Shown here piece by piece: positions 1 to 8,832 of a DNA stretch of 64,000 bases (position 1 is its first letter; every line of letters starts with the position of its first letter). Location of the stretch: the NCBI GenBank assembly GCA_964412555.1, contig CAYPPG010000019.1, positions 49,564 to 113,563 of the forward strand, read 5' to 3'. The position numbers and the translations under genes are program-made. This DNA comes from CAYPPG01 sp964412555 (lineage in GTDB: Bacteria; Hinthialibacterota; Hinthialibacteria; Hinthialibacterales; Hinthialibacteraceae). The notes under the pieces were generated by a model that was not told the origin of the DNA, made no database searches, and saw nothing but the letters and a program-made list of their open reading frames with translations.

Positions 1-291
1 ATGCCGAACGGCCAGGAAGTTCCTTATACGATCACAGCGGTTCGTGTTGACGACGAGACGATCAAAGTTCCTGCCGGAGAATTGAAATGCATGCATGTGA
101 AACTCGAAGAAACATTTCAAATTTCTTCTCAAGGCCAAAAAATCGTGGTCAAGTCGACAAGGGATCATTATTATCATCAAAAATACAATGGTCTCGTCAT
201 GGAAGAATTTGTCGCGACTGTTTCGATTCCTGATGTTCCGAAGACGGAAGGGAAAAGTGTGTTGAAAACATATGAGAAGAAGGAAAAATAA
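1..291 (+). CDS. C-terminal part of an unknown protein, cut by the window edge
   Basis: The reading frame is open from the first base of the window to a TAA at 289-291, so this is probably the 3' part of a longer gene; the ATG at position 1 need not be the real start. The visible 96 residues contain a segment of the type V-P-A-G-E-x-K-C followed by alternating beta-strand-like stretches. That pattern resembles secreted beta-rich proteins of the DUF3108 kind, but the similarity is weak and I assign no function. The gene is followed after about 30 bases by a clear intrinsic terminator, so it ends its transcription unit. Confidence 0.6.
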   Translation: MPNGQEVPYTITAVRVDDETIKVPAGELKCMHVKLEETFQISSQGQKIVVKSTRDHYYHQKYNGLVMEEFVATVSIPDVPKTEGKSVLKTYEKKEK

Positions 292-324
292 TTTGAAACC
301 TTCTCTATGGAAATCGATAAGAAG

Positions 325-350
325 AGCCGGTTTTTATGGCCGGCTTTTTT
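325..350 (+). terminator. Rho-independent terminator downstream of the first gene
   Basis: Stem AGCCGG (325-330) pairs with CCGGCT (340-345) across a 9-base loop and is followed directly by a T run (346-350). It lies 34 bases after the stop codon of the upstream gene. It overlaps the longest possible reading of the helicase gene (from ATG 307), which argues that the helicase starts downstream of it. Confidence 0.8.
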
Positions 351-399
351 CAACTATTCTGAATGGCAATTCATGCAGAATGGGGTGCGAAAAGCATAC

Positions 400-3300
400 A
401 TGGTTTGGTCAATCTTCCATCCACTTATTCAACGATGGTTCCAGGAACGAGTCGGAACACCGACTCAGGTTCAGACAAGTGCCTGGCCGGAAATCGCTGC
501 TGAAAATCATGTTCTCATTACTGCGCCGACTGGCAGCGGCAAGACTTTAACCGCATTTTTGTGGGCACTGAATGAATTGATTACCGGTCATGTTCCGTGC
601 GGTCATACTCGAGTACTTTATGTTTCTCCCTTAAAAGCGCTCAATAACGACATCCAGCGGAATTTATTGTTCCCTCTCCGGGAACTGCGTGAATATTTTA
701 TCAGAGAAAATGAGCCTTTCCCGAGTATTTCTGTCATGACGCGAAGCGGAGATACGAGCGCCGGGGAGCGGGAAAAGATGCTCAGGCATCCGCCTGAAAT
801 ACTCATAACCACCCCAGAAAGCCTCAACCTTCTGGTCAGTTCCGTGCGCAGCCGGAAAATATTGACCGGAATTCAAACCGTTATTTTGGATGAGATTCAT
901 AATGTTGCCGGTACAAAACGGGGAGTGCATTTGATCACAGCAGTTGAACGGTTGGTGCTTTTGGCGGGTGAATTTCAGCGGATTGCCCTCTCGGCGACAG
1001 TTAAACCATTGGATGTAATTGCTGATTTTGTAGGTGGTTATAAAATTGTTGATCGTGGAGGAACAGCAGAATACCGAAAGCGGGAAGTTCGCATCATCGA
1101 ATCCGGGCAGGAAAAACAATATCAAATTCGTGTGAAATTTCCTGAGATGGAACCGGCTGCTGAAAGCGAGCCGGGTGCGCCTCCTCCCAAAATCACATTT
1201 TGGAATCATTTGATCGATGAATTTAAAGAAATCATTTATCGCAATCGCTCTACTCTCTTTTTCACCAACAATCGCATGCACTGCGAACGGATCAGCCTTT
1301 TGATCAATCAGGATGAGGATGAAATCCTTGCTTATTCGCATCATGGTTCGCTATCCAGAGAGACAAGAATGGTGGTGGAAGAGAAACTGAAGCATGGCGA
1401 ACTGAAAGCGATCATTGCCACCAGTTCCTTGGAATTGGGGATCGATATCGGAACCTTGGATGAAGTGGTCTTGGTGCAAACTCCATTCTCCATTGCTGGG
1501 GGATTGCAGAGAATCGGTAGGGCAGGGCACTCCGTCGGGCAACCCAGTAAAGGAATTTTATATCCCATTCATGGACGCGACTTGATGGAAGCGGCTGTTA
1601 TGAGCCGTGGCATCCTTGACCGCGATATTGAAGAGATTAAACCGATTCAATGCCCGTTGGATGTCCTTGCGCAAATCATCGTTGCGATGGCAGGGGTGGA
1701 AATTTGGGATATCGACTATCTCTATGCGTTTCTCAAAAGCAGTTATCCCTATCATGACTTAGGGCGAACTGAATTCGATCTTGCTATAAAAATGTTGAGT
1801 GGTCATTACGCCGGTACTCGCCTTCGAAGTTTGAAGCCGTTGATTTCCGTCGACAAAATCGACAATACCGTTCGGGCTAGAGACGGTGCTTTGAGAGTGG
1901 TTTATGCGGCGGGAGGAACGATTCCGGATCGTGGGTATTTTACCATGCGCCATCAGGAGAGCGGAGGCAAAATCGGGGATTTGGATGAAGAATTTGTATG
2001 GGAACACCGTCCCGGTGACAATTTTATCTTGGGTACGCAGAGCTGGAGAATCCAAAAAATCACTCACAACGATGTGTTTGTTGTTCCTGGGGAAGGGCTT
2101 GCAGTAGAAGCGCCGTTTTGGAAGGCAGAGGAAATCAATTGGGATTTTCATTTTTCAGTAAAAATCGGTGAGTTTTTGGAATGGGCGGATTCGGCAGTCG
2201 AGGAACCGGATTTCGTTGAAACGTTGGAGAATGAATATCCGATTGAAAAAAAGGCTGCCGAATCGCTGGCCGATTATTTGAAGAGCCAAAAACGCATCTC
2301 TCATACCGGCTTACCCCATCGACGTCATTCATTGATCGAGTATACGGCTTCACCGAACAGCGCCGGTCATAGCAAACAGGTAGTCATTCATACGACTTGG
2401 GGCGGGCGGGTGAACCGGCCGTTGGCGTTGATCCTAGCGTCGCTCTGGGAGGAACGGTATGGGGATCGTGCTGAGATGTTTGTCAATAATGATGGAATTT
2501 CCATTGTGATTTCCCATGATTGTTCTCTAAAAGAACTTTTATTATCCATCAATATCGACAACATCGAAAAACATTTACGCGAAAAGATCGAGCAGAGCGG
2601 ATTTTTTGGGGCGCGCTTTCGTGAAAATGCGGCGCGTGCGTTGATTCTGCCGCGTGAATCGTTCCATCGCCGGACGCCACTGTGGCTCAATCGGTTGAAA
2701 GCGAAAAAACTTTTCGAACTGGTGTATGACTATGACGATTTCCCGATTCTGGTTGAAACCTGGCGAACCTGCCTGCGGGATGAGTTCGATTTGGACAATT
2801 TACGATCTCTGCTCAATGAATTGAAAACCGGAGAAACCCATATCACTGAAATCAATACGACTGTTCCTTCTCCATTTACCGATGGTCTTCTTTGGCTGCA
2901 GACGAATAAATATATGTACGAGGACGATACGCCTTCCATCGGGGGGATGTCCCGTCTTAGTGATGATTTATTGAAGGAGGTAGTATTTTCTTCTAAACTC
3001 CGCCCGCAAATCTCACAAGAATTGATCGATCAATTCGAACAAAAGGCACAGCGTGTTTTTCCGGATTATGCCCCGGCGAGTGCGGATGAACTTCTTGATT
3101 GGATTAAAGAGCGGCAGTTTATCCCGATTCAGGAATGGGAACTACTGCTTCGAGCGATGGAAAGAGATCATGCGGTTGATTCATCGGAACTGTTGGCATC
3201 TTTACAAGATAAAATTTTAAGAGCAGAAATTTTATCGAACGGTTCTATCGGCGTCATCGCATGGGAAAACGCGAGCCGGTTTCTTCTTGCATTGCAAATC

Positions 3301-4887
3301 AAAGAAACAGATATCCGTTTTTCTTCGATGCTTGATGGTAAGAAGATTGCCTTCAACAAGATAAAAAACAAAATCCCCTATCCTGAAATCGATTTGCAGG
3401 AAGATATCGATCTTCAATCTGATTGGGTTGGGCAATGGTTACAGTTTTATGGACCGAAATCCCGCTTATTATTATCCAATGTTTTTGCCTTTCCGGAAAA
3501 TCGGCTGAATGAAATACTGGATTCACTGATTGAAACGCAACGAATCGTCGCTGGAACTTTGACGGTCGATTCGCAAGAAGAAGAAATCTGTGACAGCGAA
3601 AATTTCGAACTGCTTCTACGGTTAGCGCGCCGGAAAGCCGTTCCCGCTTTTGAGCCACTTGCATTGGATTCTCTCCCTTTATTCCTTGCCGAACAGCAAG
3701 GAGTAGTACAAATGGGAAGTTCTATAGAAGCACTGCAGACCATACTGGAAAAATTGCTGCTCATACCTTTTCCGGTGGAGCGGTGGGAAGAAGATGTTCT
3801 ACCGTCGAGATTGAAACCTTATTTGACTGCCTGGCTGGATTCGCTGATGCAGGAGAGTGACTTGATCTGGTATGGGTGTGAAAAGAATAAAATGTTTTTC
3901 TGTTTTCCGGATCAATTGGATTTATTAATGACGAATGAGGCTTGCGGCAACAATGAAAATACTGATTCAACACTGGTGGACGATATTTTTCCAAGCCGAT
4001 CGGGGAAATATGATTTTTCCCAATTGGTGGAACATTCCAATCTCACCACCGTGCAGCTGACCAACGCCTTGTGGGAACTTGTATGGCAGGGAGCGGTCAC
4101 AAACGATTCGTTTGCCGCGCTAAGAAAAGGCATATTGAGCCGCTTCAAAGCCTGGGAACCTTCAGGAGAGAAAAGAGGAGGGAAGCGGTCATCTTTCAAT
4201 CGTTGGAAATCTTCCCGTCCTTTCGCCGGGAACTGGTTTGTCGTCAGCCCTTCGAAATCCATTGAAGATGAACTGGATCGATTAGAACTACAAAAAGAAA
4301 AAGTCAGGATTGTTATGGATCGATACGGGATTCTCTTTCGAGAGTTATTGCAGCGCGAATTACCGGAGTTCCGATGGGGATCGCTATTTAAAGCGTTGCG
4401 ATTGATGGAATTATCGGGCGAACTCGTTGCCGGCTGCTTTTTTCAGGGGATTCCTGGACTTCAATTCATGTCGCCGGCGGCCTTTCGGCGGTTACGTGAG
4501 TTGTCAACACATGATGCAATTTTCTGGATCAATGCTACCGATCCGGCTTCGCTCTGCGGACTCTCTTTGCCCGGTTTGAGTCCTGCGTTACCCAAACGGC
4601 TGCCAACCACTCATTTGGTTTATCATGGAACCCGGCTCGTCATGATCTCGCATAAAAAGGGGAAAGAAATCGAATTGTACGTGCCCTCGAATGGTCTGAA
4701 TCTTCCTGCTTATTATGGTTTGTTTAAAATGATGTTGGAAAGGCAATTCAATCCGATGACCGCACTGGTGATCGAGACAATCAATGGAGAACATGCCGGA
4801 GAAAGCGAGTATGTTTCATCGCTGAGAGACGAATTCCACACGACTGTTGATTATCGAAAAGTGACATTGCGTAAGAAATTCATATAA
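400..4887 (+). CDS. lhr: Lhr-type large superfamily 2 DEAD/DEAH helicase
   Basis: ATP-dependent 3'-5' DNA/RNA helicase of the Lhr family, thought to act in DNA repair. From ATG 400 it has 1495 residues, matching full-length Lhr (about 1500). Motifs (numbered from ATG 400): Walker A APTGSGKT at 42-49, DEIH at 164-167, SAT at 198-200, the motif V-type stretch ATSSLELGIDIGTLDEV, and QRIGRAGH at 370-377; the long C-terminal part corresponds to the Lhr-specific extension. In-frame ATGs also exist at 307 and 373. The 307 start would place a terminator inside the coding region, and ATG 400 has a GGGGTG about 10 bases upstream, so 400 is preferred. A palindromic repeat directly abuts the stop codon. 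Family assignment is secure; the exact start is not. Confidence 0.9.
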   Translation: MVWSIFHPLIQRWFQERVGTPTQVQTSAWPEIAAENHVLITAPTGSGKTLTAFLWALNELITGHVPCGHTRVLYVSPLKALNNDIQRNLLFPLRELREYFIRENEPFPSISVMTRSGDTSAGEREKMLRHPPEILITTPESLNLLVSSVRSRKILTGIQTVILDEIHNVAGTKRGVHLITAVERLVLLAGEFQRIALSATVKPLDVIADFVGGYKIVDRGGTAEYRKREVRIIESGQEKQYQIRVKFPEMEPAAESEPGAPPPKITFWNHLIDEFKEIIYRNRSTLFFTNNRMHCERISLLINQDEDEILAYSHHGSLSRETRMVVEEKLKHGELKAIIATSSLELGIDIGTLDEVVLVQTPFSIAGGLQRIGRAGHSVGQPSKGILYPIHGRDLMEAAVMSRGILDRDIEEIKPIQCPLDVLAQIIVAMAGVEIWDIDYLYAFLKSSYPYHDLGRTEFDLAIKMLSGHYAGTRLRSLKPLISVDKIDNTVRARDGALRVVYAAGGTIPDRGYFTMRHQESGGKIGDLDEEFVWEHRPGDNFILGTQSWRIQKITHNDVFVVPGEGLAVEAPFWKAEEINWDFHFSVKIGEFLEWADSAVEEPDFVETLENEYPIEKKAAESLADYLKSQKRISHTGLPHRRHSLIEYTASPNSAGHSKQVVIHTTWGGRVNRPLALILASLWEERYGDRAEMFVNNDGISIVISHDCSLKELLLSINIDNIEKHLREKIEQSGFFGARFRENAARALILPRESFHRRTPLWLNRLKAKKLFELVYDYDDFPILVETWRTCLRDEFDLDNLRSLLNELKTGETHITEINTTVPSPFTDGLLWLQTNKYMYEDDTPSIGGMSRLSDDLLKEVVFSSKLRPQISQELIDQFEQKAQRVFPDYAPASADELLDWIKERQFIPIQEWELLLRAMERDHAVDSSELLASLQDKILRAEILSNGSIGVIAWENASRFLLALQIKETDIRFSSMLDGKKIAFNKIKNKIPYPEIDLQEDIDLQSDWVGQWLQFYGPKSRLLLSNVFAFPENRLNEILDSLIETQRIVAGTLTVDSQEEEICDSENFELLLRLARRKAVPAFEPLALDSLPLFLAEQQGVVQMGSSIEALQTILEKLLLIPFPVERWEEDVLPSRLKPYLTAWLDSLMQESDLIWYGCEKNKMFFCFPDQLDLLMTNEACGNNENTDSTLVDDIFPSRSGKYDFSQLVEHSNLTTVQLTNALWELVWQGAVTNDSFAALRKGILSRFKAWEPSGEKRGGKRSSFNRWKSSRPFAGNWFVVSPSKSIEDELDRLELQKEKVRIVMDRYGILFRELLQRELPEFRWGSLFKALRLMELSGELVAGCFFQGIPGLQFMSPAAFRRLRELSTHDAIFWINATDPASLCGLSLPGLSPALPKRLPTTHLVYHGTRLVMISHKKGKEIELYVPSNGLNLPAYYGLFKMMLERQFNPMTALVIETINGEHAGESEYVSSLRDEFHTTVDYRKVTLRKKFI

Positions 4888-4918
4888 ATGCCGGAGCGCG
4901 GGCATCCCTGCCCGCATC
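4888..4918. repeat. Palindromic repeat, family A, copy 1
   Basis: Consensus unit GGAGCGCGGGCA-TCCC-TGCCCGCATC preceded by ATGCC; the 7-bp arms GCGGGCA and TGCCCGC (4898-4904 / 4909-4915) form a perfect hairpin. It begins at the base after the helicase TAA. Near-identical copies occur at 9606, 50782, 62861 and 62900, and diverged copies at 8629, 12409 and 47597. The rest of the spacer to 5061 holds a TATAAT hexamer at 4974-4979 without a convincing -35 box. Confidence 0.9.
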
Positions 4919-5061
4919 TTTAGGCAAATGATATTCGACATGAGTTCAATCTTTCCGGAATCCTATCGGCAGGTATAATACATTGCTTTCTTTTGCAAGA
5001 AGGTTTCGGCACTCATTCGCTTGCCATCATGAAATGAAAATTAAATGGTTTTTATTGTAAT

Positions 5062-6186
5062 ATGATTCGTGTTCTTTCGATTGATAAAACTGCAGGTTTG
5101 GAATCTTCTCATGAACGCCATCAATCCATGGCGCAACAGAAAGGTATTGAGTTGCATGTCTTAGGGCCTCGCCATTGGATTGAAAGCGGAAGAGAAATCG
5201 TGTGGAAAATTCGGGAAGATCAGAACTATTTTTCTCACTTCGGTTCCGTTTTCTTCAAAGATTATTATGCGCGAGTGGGATATTATTCCGGACTCTGTAA
5301 AGCACTGATCCAATCCCAACCGGATATCATTCAGTTATTTGAAGAACCATGGTCGATTACGGCGCTGCAAACCATTTTTGCGGCATCCATTTTCGCTCCT
5401 GGAGCAAAACTATTTTTTTATACATGGGAAAATATTTATCGTCCGTGGGAGTATCCATCTCGTGCTTCGCTGTTGTACCGTTCTATCGATAAAAGTGTTC
5501 ACACACTTTCCACCGGAGCGGTCTGTGCAACGGAGGGAGCCAAGGAAGTTCTCATTAAAAAAGGATATCAAAAGCCGATTTTAGTCAATCCTTATGGATT
5601 ACCATCTTTTTTCTTCGAGCGAAAGCCGGTGGAAACGGATGATTCCCGGCCGTTCACGTTCGGGTATATCGGCCGAATGATGTATATGAAAGGGATTGAT
5701 CTGTTGTTGGAAGCTTTGGCAGCTCTTCCGGATACACAGCTGCTTTTGGTCGGCGGGGGGAAAGATGCAGTACAATATCGAGAGAATGCCCAGCGTATGG
5801 GAGTCGATAATCGCATTGAATGGCTGGCTGGGATTACCGAGCAGCGTGTGCCTGACGCCCTGCAGCGGATAGATGTTTTTGTGCTGCCATCACGGCATAC
5901 ATACGGCTGGAAAGAACAATTGGGACGGGTTGCAATCGAGGCGATGTCGGTTGGAATTCCCGTCATCGGATCGAACTCCGGTGCGATTCCGGAAGTGGTC
6001 GGTGATGCCGGTTTGTTTTTTGAAGAAAATTCGCCGGAGGATTTAATCAAACAACTGATCGTGTTGCGGGACGATCCTCAAAAGAGAACCGAGCTGGGAG
6101 AAAAGGGAATTCAGCGCGCACGGAAACTGTATACTTGGCCTCGTTTTGCGGTGCGTCTATGTGATTTTTACCGAAGTTTTTCGTAA
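5062..6186 (+). CDS. GT4-family glycosyltransferase
   Basis: Predicted retaining GT-B glycosyltransferase of 374 residues, transferring a nucleotide-activated sugar to a glycan or lipid acceptor at the inner face of the membrane. The C-terminal Rossmann half carries family hallmarks: F-G-Y-I-G-R followed by K-G-I-D-L-L-L-E-A (about 193-215), a glycine-rich LLLVGGG, VFVLPSR, and the E-x7-E element at E285/E293 (EQLGRVAIE), followed by G-I-P-V-I-G-S and G-A-I-P-E-V-V. The N-terminal half is less conserved, as usual for acceptor-binding domains. No strong Shine-Dalgarno precedes ATG 5062. The next gene in the same direction is a polysaccharide flippase, suggesting a role in surface polysaccharide. 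Donor and acceptor cannot be read from sequence. Confidence 0.88.
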   Translation: MIRVLSIDKTAGLESSHERHQSMAQQKGIELHVLGPRHWIESGREIVWKIREDQNYFSHFGSVFFKDYYARVGYYSGLCKALIQSQPDIIQLFEEPWSITALQTIFAASIFAPGAKLFFYTWENIYRPWEYPSRASLLYRSIDKSVHTLSTGAVCATEGAKEVLIKKGYQKPILVNPYGLPSFFFERKPVETDDSRPFTFGYIGRMMYMKGIDLLLEALAALPDTQLLLVGGGKDAVQYRENAQRMGVDNRIEWLAGITEQRVPDALQRIDVFVLPSRHTYGWKEQLGRVAIEAMSVGIPVIGSNSGAIPEVVGDAGLFFEENSPEDLIKQLIVLRDDPQKRTELGEKGIQRARKLYTWPRFAVRLCDFYRSFS

Positions 6187-6212
6187 TGGTTCGCCGGTAA
6201 CTTATCGACTCT

Positions 6213-6296
6213 GATGTGCCGCCGAGACGGCGGCGTTACGCCGTATCGCCGGCATCCTGCCGGCTCTTTGACGTGCCGCTGGGACGGTGGCGTTAC
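6213..6296. repeat. Composite palindromic repeat cassette (families B-C-B')
   Basis: Three adjacent imperfect palindromes: GTGCCGCCGAGACGGCGGCG-TTAC (6216-6239), GCCGGCA-TCC-TGCCGGC (6248-6264), and GTGCCGCTGGGACGGTGGCG-TTAC (6273-6296). The same three-part order recurs at 8661-8744. An open frame through it (from 6214) would add 32 low-complexity residues to the flippase, which is almost certainly artefactual. Confidence 0.85.
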
Positions 6297-6309
6297 AGCT
6301 GAGAATTGT

Positions 6310-7770
6310 ATGAACAACAACATCGAACATACACCGGATTCCGGCATTGGAAGGCGTATTACGCGTTACGGCGCCATCCTCACTGTCAGCGGGATATTGT
6401 GCAAACTTCTGTTGTTGGTGTATACCGTCTTAGCGATTGAAATTCTCGGGAAAGAACGGTTCGGGCGGATCGAATATTTTATCGAGATGGCGGTTATTTT
6501 CAGTGTGTTGGTGGACTTTGGTTTGGAGCAAACGGTTACCCGCGAAATCGCACGCCGGCGTGAACAATTGCAGCGCCATTTATTTCCATTGACTATTTAT
6601 CGCTTGGCCGCCTCGTTTGCCGGTGGGATTGTCTTAATCGGTTTCTTGGCGATGACGGCAAAATCCGGTCATACCTGGGATTTAATTTTTAGTACAACAT
6701 TGTACTTTTTTGTTGTTTTGAACGTGATGATCATCCGGGCAATTGTGCGCAGTTTTGAATTGCTCGCGTATGAAGGCTTGGCCAATCTTCTGGATAAAGT
6801 CGTGCATATCGGCTTGGCGCTGCTGGTGTTGTATCTTTATCCGCGGCTTTCCTTACTTATGCTCTGTTATACGGCCGGTGCGGTTGTTTCACTTGTGATT
6901 TATTGGTCTGTCACGCTCCGGCAATTTGGATGTCAGCGGGAAGTTTCCAAAGTGAACGATTGGTTCGGCTGGCAGAAACTGGCGTTTCCGATCGGTCTGT
7001 CCGCGGCTTGTATTCTTCTTTTACATCGCGAAGACACGGCAATGGTGAACTGGATACGGGGGGACGAGGAAACCGGTCTTTACCGCGGCCCTTATCGTTT
7101 TTTAGAAGGGCTTTTCTTGTTTCCGCAAGTGTTGGCGATTTCCGCCTATCCCATTTTTTCGAAACTGTTTCATGAACATCGGCCGTTTACCGGCACTGCC
7201 GCTACATTGATGCGTGGCTTGATGATGTTGAGCCTCCCTATCGCTGTCGGTGGCATGTGCCTGGCCGACGAAATGATGATGACACTCGCTCCCGAACTCG
7301 GACCGGAAGGGGGGACGGTTTTTCGGTTCTTGGTGTGGTCGCTTCCTTTCATTTATGCCAATTTCTTAATCGGTACCATCCTGAACGCCACCGACCGTCA
7401 GAATTTGAACGTTCGGGCAAGTTTTTGCGGACTTCTCAGCAACGCGATCTTAAATATCCCTGCTATCTATTATTGGGGGGCGTATGGAGCATCGGTCATG
7501 ACTGTCGTTTCTCAGGGATTGTATGGTATAATTATGCTATACTATACTTGGGATTTGCGGTTATTTGCGGATGGGAAACGGTATATGGCCATTTTCGCCG
7601 CTTGTGTGGGGATGGGTGTCGGATTGTATTTCATTCCCGTTTGGTGGGTATATGCCATACCGATGGGAGCCATTATTTATTTTTTGATGTTGTTGTTGCT
7701 GAAGGGGGTTTCGAAGCAGGATTTCATTAATATGAAATCGGCCTTTCGAGGATCGACGAACAATTTGTAG
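6310..7770 (+). CDS. Polysaccharide flippase, MOP/Wzx-type membrane protein
   Basis: Integral membrane protein of 486 residues with about 12-14 hydrophobic segments spread over its whole length, typical of Wzx/RfbX/MurJ-like flippases that move lipid-linked oligosaccharides across the inner membrane. The N-terminus (YGAILTVSGILCKLLLLVY) matches the first helix of this superfamily, followed by an acidic and Arg-rich cytoplasmic turn. A longer open frame begins at 6214, but that extension is translated palindromic repeat; ATG 6310 is the sensible start even though its Shine-Dalgarno is weak. It follows a glycosyltransferase and ends two bases before the convergent phosphatase gene. Substrate is unknown. 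Confidence 0.85.
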   Translation: MNNNIEHTPDSGIGRRITRYGAILTVSGILCKLLLLVYTVLAIEILGKERFGRIEYFIEMAVIFSVLVDFGLEQTVTREIARRREQLQRHLFPLTIYRLAASFAGGIVLIGFLAMTAKSGHTWDLIFSTTLYFFVVLNVMIIRAIVRSFELLAYEGLANLLDKVVHIGLALLVLYLYPRLSLLMLCYTAGAVVSLVIYWSVTLRQFGCQREVSKVNDWFGWQKLAFPIGLSAACILLLHREDTAMVNWIRGDEETGLYRGPYRFLEGLFLFPQVLAISAYPIFSKLFHEHRPFTGTAATLMRGLMMLSLPIAVGGMCLADEMMMTLAPELGPEGGTVFRFLVWSLPFIYANFLIGTILNATDRQNLNVRASFCGLLSNAILNIPAIYYWGAYGASVMTVVSQGLYGIIMLYYTWDLRLFADGKRYMAIFAACVGMGVGLYFIPVWWVYAIPMGAIIYFLMLLLLKGVSKQDFINMKSAFRGSTNNL

Positions 7771-7772
7771 CA

Positions 7773-8549
7773 TTACCGTTTCCGACGAAACTTCGTGATC
7801 AATTGATCGACATTATACGGATTGCCATACGCGAAAGCCTCAGGAGTCTTACGGCCATCTACCAATTCCCACAATTCGACTTCCCGTCCGGAAAGATATT
7901 TCATCACGCCTCCCGCTCCCTTGAGGATGACGGCGGATGCGGCGATGTCATACAAACGGACGGTTTCCTGGATTCCCCCGTGAATTTTGCCTTTTGCAGC
8001 AAAACAGATATTGGCGGCGGCAGAGCCGAATGCCAGTGCCCGTCCTTCAAAGAAAATATCGAAGTTTCGGAATAAAGCGGACGAAGAGACAATGGCGGAG
8101 CCGCGTTTCATCTCTCTGTCTTCGGAGACATGAATGACTTGATCGTTGACATAGGCAGGGCCGTCCTCCACCGCCCAATAGAGTTCTTCGATCACCGGGA
8201 GATACACATATCCCAAAATCAAGCGGCTCTCATGGATCAGGCCGACGGATACCCCCCAAACCGGCATTTCGTACACGAAAGGAGCCGTCCCGTCTATCGG
8301 ATCGATTGCCCATACATATTCCGCATTGTCCATGCCATAATGGCCGGATTCTTCGCCAAAAAAACCATGATCAGGATAAAGCCGGTGGATTTCTTCTTTC
8401 AAAAAAGCTTCCACTTCACGGTCGGCATCGGTGACGAAGCTTTTGTCTTTTTTTCGCTCGACTTCGACTTTGCGAAAATGCTGCATGGCGATATGTCCGG
8501 CTTGATAGATAATCGGCCGCATTTCTTGGGCAATCCGTTTTGATTTCAT
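7773..8549 (-). CDS. Inositol-monophosphatase-family phosphatase
   Basis: Li-sensitive, Mg-dependent phosphatase fold of 258 residues; members hydrolyse inositol phosphates, histidinol phosphate, PAP or fructose bisphosphate. Metal-binding motifs: G-E-E-S-G (E66/E67), DPIDGT at 83-88 (WAIDPIDGT) and a C-terminal L-Y-D-I-A-A corresponding to the W-D-x-A-A motif. The frame extends 78 residues further upstream, but that region is translated palindromic repeats (reading A-G-R-M-P-A-L-R and R-A-R-M-P-A-L-P). ATG 8549 follows AAAGGA at a proper distance, so I start there. Convergent with the flippase, 2 bases apart. A HisN-like histidinol-phosphatase role is possible but not provable here. Confidence 0.88.
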   Translation of the reverse strand: MKSKRIAQEMRPIIYQAGHIAMQHFRKVEVERKKDKSFVTDADREVEAFLKEEIHRLYPDHGFFGEESGHYGMDNAEYVWAIDPIDGTAPFVYEMPVWGVSVGLIHESRLILGYVYLPVIEELYWAVEDGPAYVNDQVIHVSEDREMKRGSAIVSSSALFRNFDIFFEGRALAFGSAAANICFAAKGKIHGGIQETVRLYDIAASAVILKGAGGVMKYLSGREVELWELVDGRKTPEAFAYGNPYNVDQLITKFRRKR

Positions 8550-8628
8550 CGGTATTGAATCCTTTACTAAAATGATGTAATGGTAATTTTCTATTATACC
8601 TTTTTCTGTGAAAATGCTGGTGCAACCT

Positions 8629-8744
8629 GGGAGCGCGGGCATCCTTGCCCGCATTTCAATTGCCGCCGGGACGGCGGCGTTCCATTCCCGTAACGCCGGC
8701 ATCCTGCCGGCACTTTGGAAATGCCGCTGAAATGGAGGCGTTCC
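8629..8744. repeat. Palindromic repeat cluster: family A copy plus B-C-B' cassette
   Basis: Contains a family A unit (8629-8656, arms GCGGGCA/TGCCCGC with a TCCT loop), then TGCCGCCGGGACGGCGGCG-TTCC (8661-8683), GCCGGCA-TCC-TGCCGGC (about 8695-8711) and a degenerate ATGCCGCTGAAATGGAGGCG-TTCC (8721-8744). The B-C-B' order matches the cassette at 6213-6296. It lies in the divergent spacer between the phosphatase and the ThuA-like gene. Confidence 0.88.
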
Positions 8745-8832
8745 ATAAAAAAGACTGCAATTTTCATGCAATAGCGTGTACACTTCTTGGTTACAAGGCA
8801 GTATGATCCGAACTAGAGGGAGGAATTCAACG

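Noticed and set aside
4974..4979. Promoter for the GT4 gene
   Set aside because: TATAAT is present but no acceptable -35 lies 15-19 bases upstream.
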